This document shows positions 62,823 through 64,000 of a stretch of 64,000 bases of DNA, piece after piece. This DNA comes from Yoonia sp. F2084L. Its GTDB lineage: Bacteria; Pseudomonadota; Alphaproteobacteria; Rhodobacterales; Rhodobacteraceae. Where the stretch lies: the NCBI RefSeq assembly GCF_023015625.1, contig NZ_JALKAH010000004.1, positions 248,001 through 312,000 of the forward strand, read 5' to 3'. How positions within the stretch are numbered: the stretch's first letter is position 1; each line of letters starts with the position of its first letter. Both the position numbers and the translations under genes were made by a program. The notes beneath the pieces were generated by a model. That model was not told the DNA's origin, did not search any database, and saw only the letters and a program-made list of their open reading frames with translations.

Positions 62823-64000
62823 ATGGACACGCTGAACTTCGCTAATGATCCTGAGCATGTGGTCGAAGCCGACCGCGCCCACGTCTGGCACCACCTGAGC
62901 CAACACAAACCGTACGAGACGGTCGATCCGCGCATCATCGTTGAAGGCAAAGGGCTTCGGGTTTGGGACATCAAAGGCAAAGAACACATTGATGCCGTGT
63001 CAGGCGGTGTTTGGACCGTGAACGTCGGCTATGGCCGAGAGCGGATCGGCAAAGCGATGGCTGATGCCGTAACAAAGATGTGTTTCTTCGGCGGCACTGC
63101 GGGCACAATACCCGGCGCACAGTTCGCTGAAATGCTAATCGACAAAATGCCCGGTCTGGACCGTGTGTATTATGCCAACTCCGGTTCTGAGGCGAACGAG
63201 AAAGCGTTCAAAATGGTCCGCCAGATCAGCCACAAGCACTATGGCGGCAAGAAGCAGAAAATCCTCTACCGCGAGCGTGACTATCACGGCTCCACCATCG
63301 CCACGATGTCGGCAGGCGGTCAGGATGAACGTAACGCGCAATATGGTCCGTTTACTCCGGGCTTTGTTCGTGTGCCGCATTGCATGGAGTACCGTTCACA
63401 GGACGGCAGCCTTGGCGAAGAATACGGCGCAAAGGCCGCGCAAGCGATTGAAGACGTCATTCTGGCCGAAGGTGCTGACACCATCGGCGCGCTGTGCCTT
63501 GAACCGATCACCGCGGGCGGGGGTATCATCGTGCCGCCAAAGGGGTATTGGGAGCGCGTTCAGGAAATCTGCAAAAAGTACGACATCCTGCTGCACATTG
63601 ACGAGGTTGTTTGCGGTATTGGACGGACCGGCACTTGGTTCGGCTACCAGCAGTTTGGCGTGCAGCCTGACATCGTGACAATGGCAAAGGGCGTGGCCTC
63701 TGGCTATGCGGCGATCTCTTGCTGCGTCACAACGAACCGAGTCTTCGACATGTTTAAGGACGACACCGATCACCTTGGGTACTTCCGCGACATTTCAACG
63801 TTCGGTGGTTGCACCGCCGGGCCAGCCGCCGCGATCGAGAACATGAAGATCATCGAGGAAGAAGATCTGCGCGGCAACTCTGTTGCGATGGGTGAGCACC
63901 TGAAAGGCAACCTTCACGCACTGATGGAAAAGCATAAGTGGATCGGTGACGTGCGCGGCATGGGTTTGTTTGCTGGTGCTGAACTGGTCAAAGATCGTGA
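62823..64000 (+). CDS. tpa: taurine-pyruvate aminotransferase (partial, runs off the window)
   Basis: The first 392 residues of a class III PLP aminotransferase are visible and the frame is open at the right edge. It includes VDPRIIVEGKGLRVWD, VYYANSGSEANEKAFK (PLP phosphate contacts), YRERDYHGSTIATMS, LHIDEVVCGIGRTG (Asp that binds the pyridine nitrogen) and VTMAKGVASGYA (PLP Lys). Sequence and context beside tauABC match Tpa, which moves the taurine amino group to pyruvate, giving sulfoacetaldehyde and alanine. Relatives use beta-alanine or GABA, so the specificity is inferred from context. Confidence 0.85.
   Translation, partial: MDTLNFANDPEHVVEADRAHVWHHLSQHKPYETVDPRIIVEGKGLRVWDIKGKEHIDAVSGGVWTVNVGYGRERIGKAMADAVTKMCFFGGTAGTIPGAQFAEMLIDKMPGLDRVYYANSGSEANEKAFKMVRQISHKHYGGKKQKILYRERDYHGSTIATMSAGGQDERNAQYGPFTPGFVRVPHCMEYRSQDGSLGEEYGAKAAQAIEDVILAEGADTIGALCLEPITAGGGIIVPPKGYWERVQEICKKYDILLHIDEVVCGIGRTGTWFGYQQFGVQPDIVTMAKGVASGYAAISCCVTTNRVFDMFKDDTDHLGYFRDISTFGGCTAGPAAAIENMKIIEEEDLRGNSVAMGEHLKGNLHALMEKHKWIGDVRGMGLFAGAELVKDR

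Overview
The window reads as chromosomal DNA of a Rhodobacterales alphaproteobacterium (Roseobacter group). The supporting signs are a SAM/SAH-type riboswitch in front of metK, an Irr-like Fur protein beside fabA-fabB-fabI, head-spike genes like those of the Rhodobacter gene transfer agent, a taurine uptake/taurine-pyruvate aminotransferase locus, and the block miaB-phoH-ybeY-corC-lnt-metK-trmB. The species cannot be named from sequence alone. Genes are densely packed, with many 1-8 bp overlaps. No rRNA, CRISPR array, integrase or complete insertion sequence was seen.

Layout. 0-1.6 kb: a membrane-anchored C13 (legumain/caspase-like) peptidase. 1.6-11.8 kb: rpsA and the pair aroA-cmk, usually close neighbours, here separated by about 6.5 kb of accessory genes (KAP-type NTPase, ArsR + SRPBCC pair, glycosyltransferase-like protein, CAT-like acetyltransferase, a LysM-DctP fusion, a secreted protein). 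11.8-19.3 kb: trmB, metK with riboswitch, lnt, corC, ybeY, phoH, miaB, all leftward. 19.4-24 kb: a glycosyltransferase-like gene, a degenerate REP-associated transposase, irr, and the fabA-fabB-fabI operon. 24-25.2 kb: an Imm11-like protein and an FKBP. 25.3-31 kb: an overlapping rightward run (HAD dehalogenase, two alpha/beta hydrolases, Ser/Thr dehydratase, EEP-family protein, MFS exporter), then alcohol dehydrogenase, GNAT and an enolase-superfamily enzyme. 34.8-38.2 kb: a TetR-controlled envelope module (PspA-like, YiaA-like, PlsC, CdsA). 38.2-46.7 kb plus 50.3-51 kb: an exopolysaccharide locus (glycosyltransferases, acetyltransferases, Wzy-like polymerase, Wzx-like flippase, Wzz-like protein, priming sugar transferase). 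Enclosed in it, at 46.8-48.6 kb, are two genes resembling the gene-transfer-agent head-spike fibre and base. 48.7-58.5 kb: Lrp regulator with PhzF, a histidine kinase, tRNA-Arg, a complex I accessory protein, an M29 aminopeptidase, uvrB and small envelope proteins. 58.5-64 kb: a membrane-anchored NYN/Zc3h12a-like nuclease, then tauABC (leftward) divergent from tpa, which runs off the right edge.

The most interesting signals are: (1) a REP-like system, with three identical 26-bp palindromes at gene ends, a facing pair of variants with compensatory stem changes, and a RAYT transposase gene that has lost key catalytic residues 52 bp from one copy; (2) spike genes inside the polysaccharide locus, that is, a capsule-binding device beside capsule genes; (3) regulators with visible operators (three TetR sites, an ArsR inverted repeat, an Lrp-type site, two inverted repeats in the tauA/tpa gap); (4) odd architectures: a LysM-DctP fusion, a TauC with a large inserted periplasmic domain, and a Wzz-kinase with an eroded Walker A.
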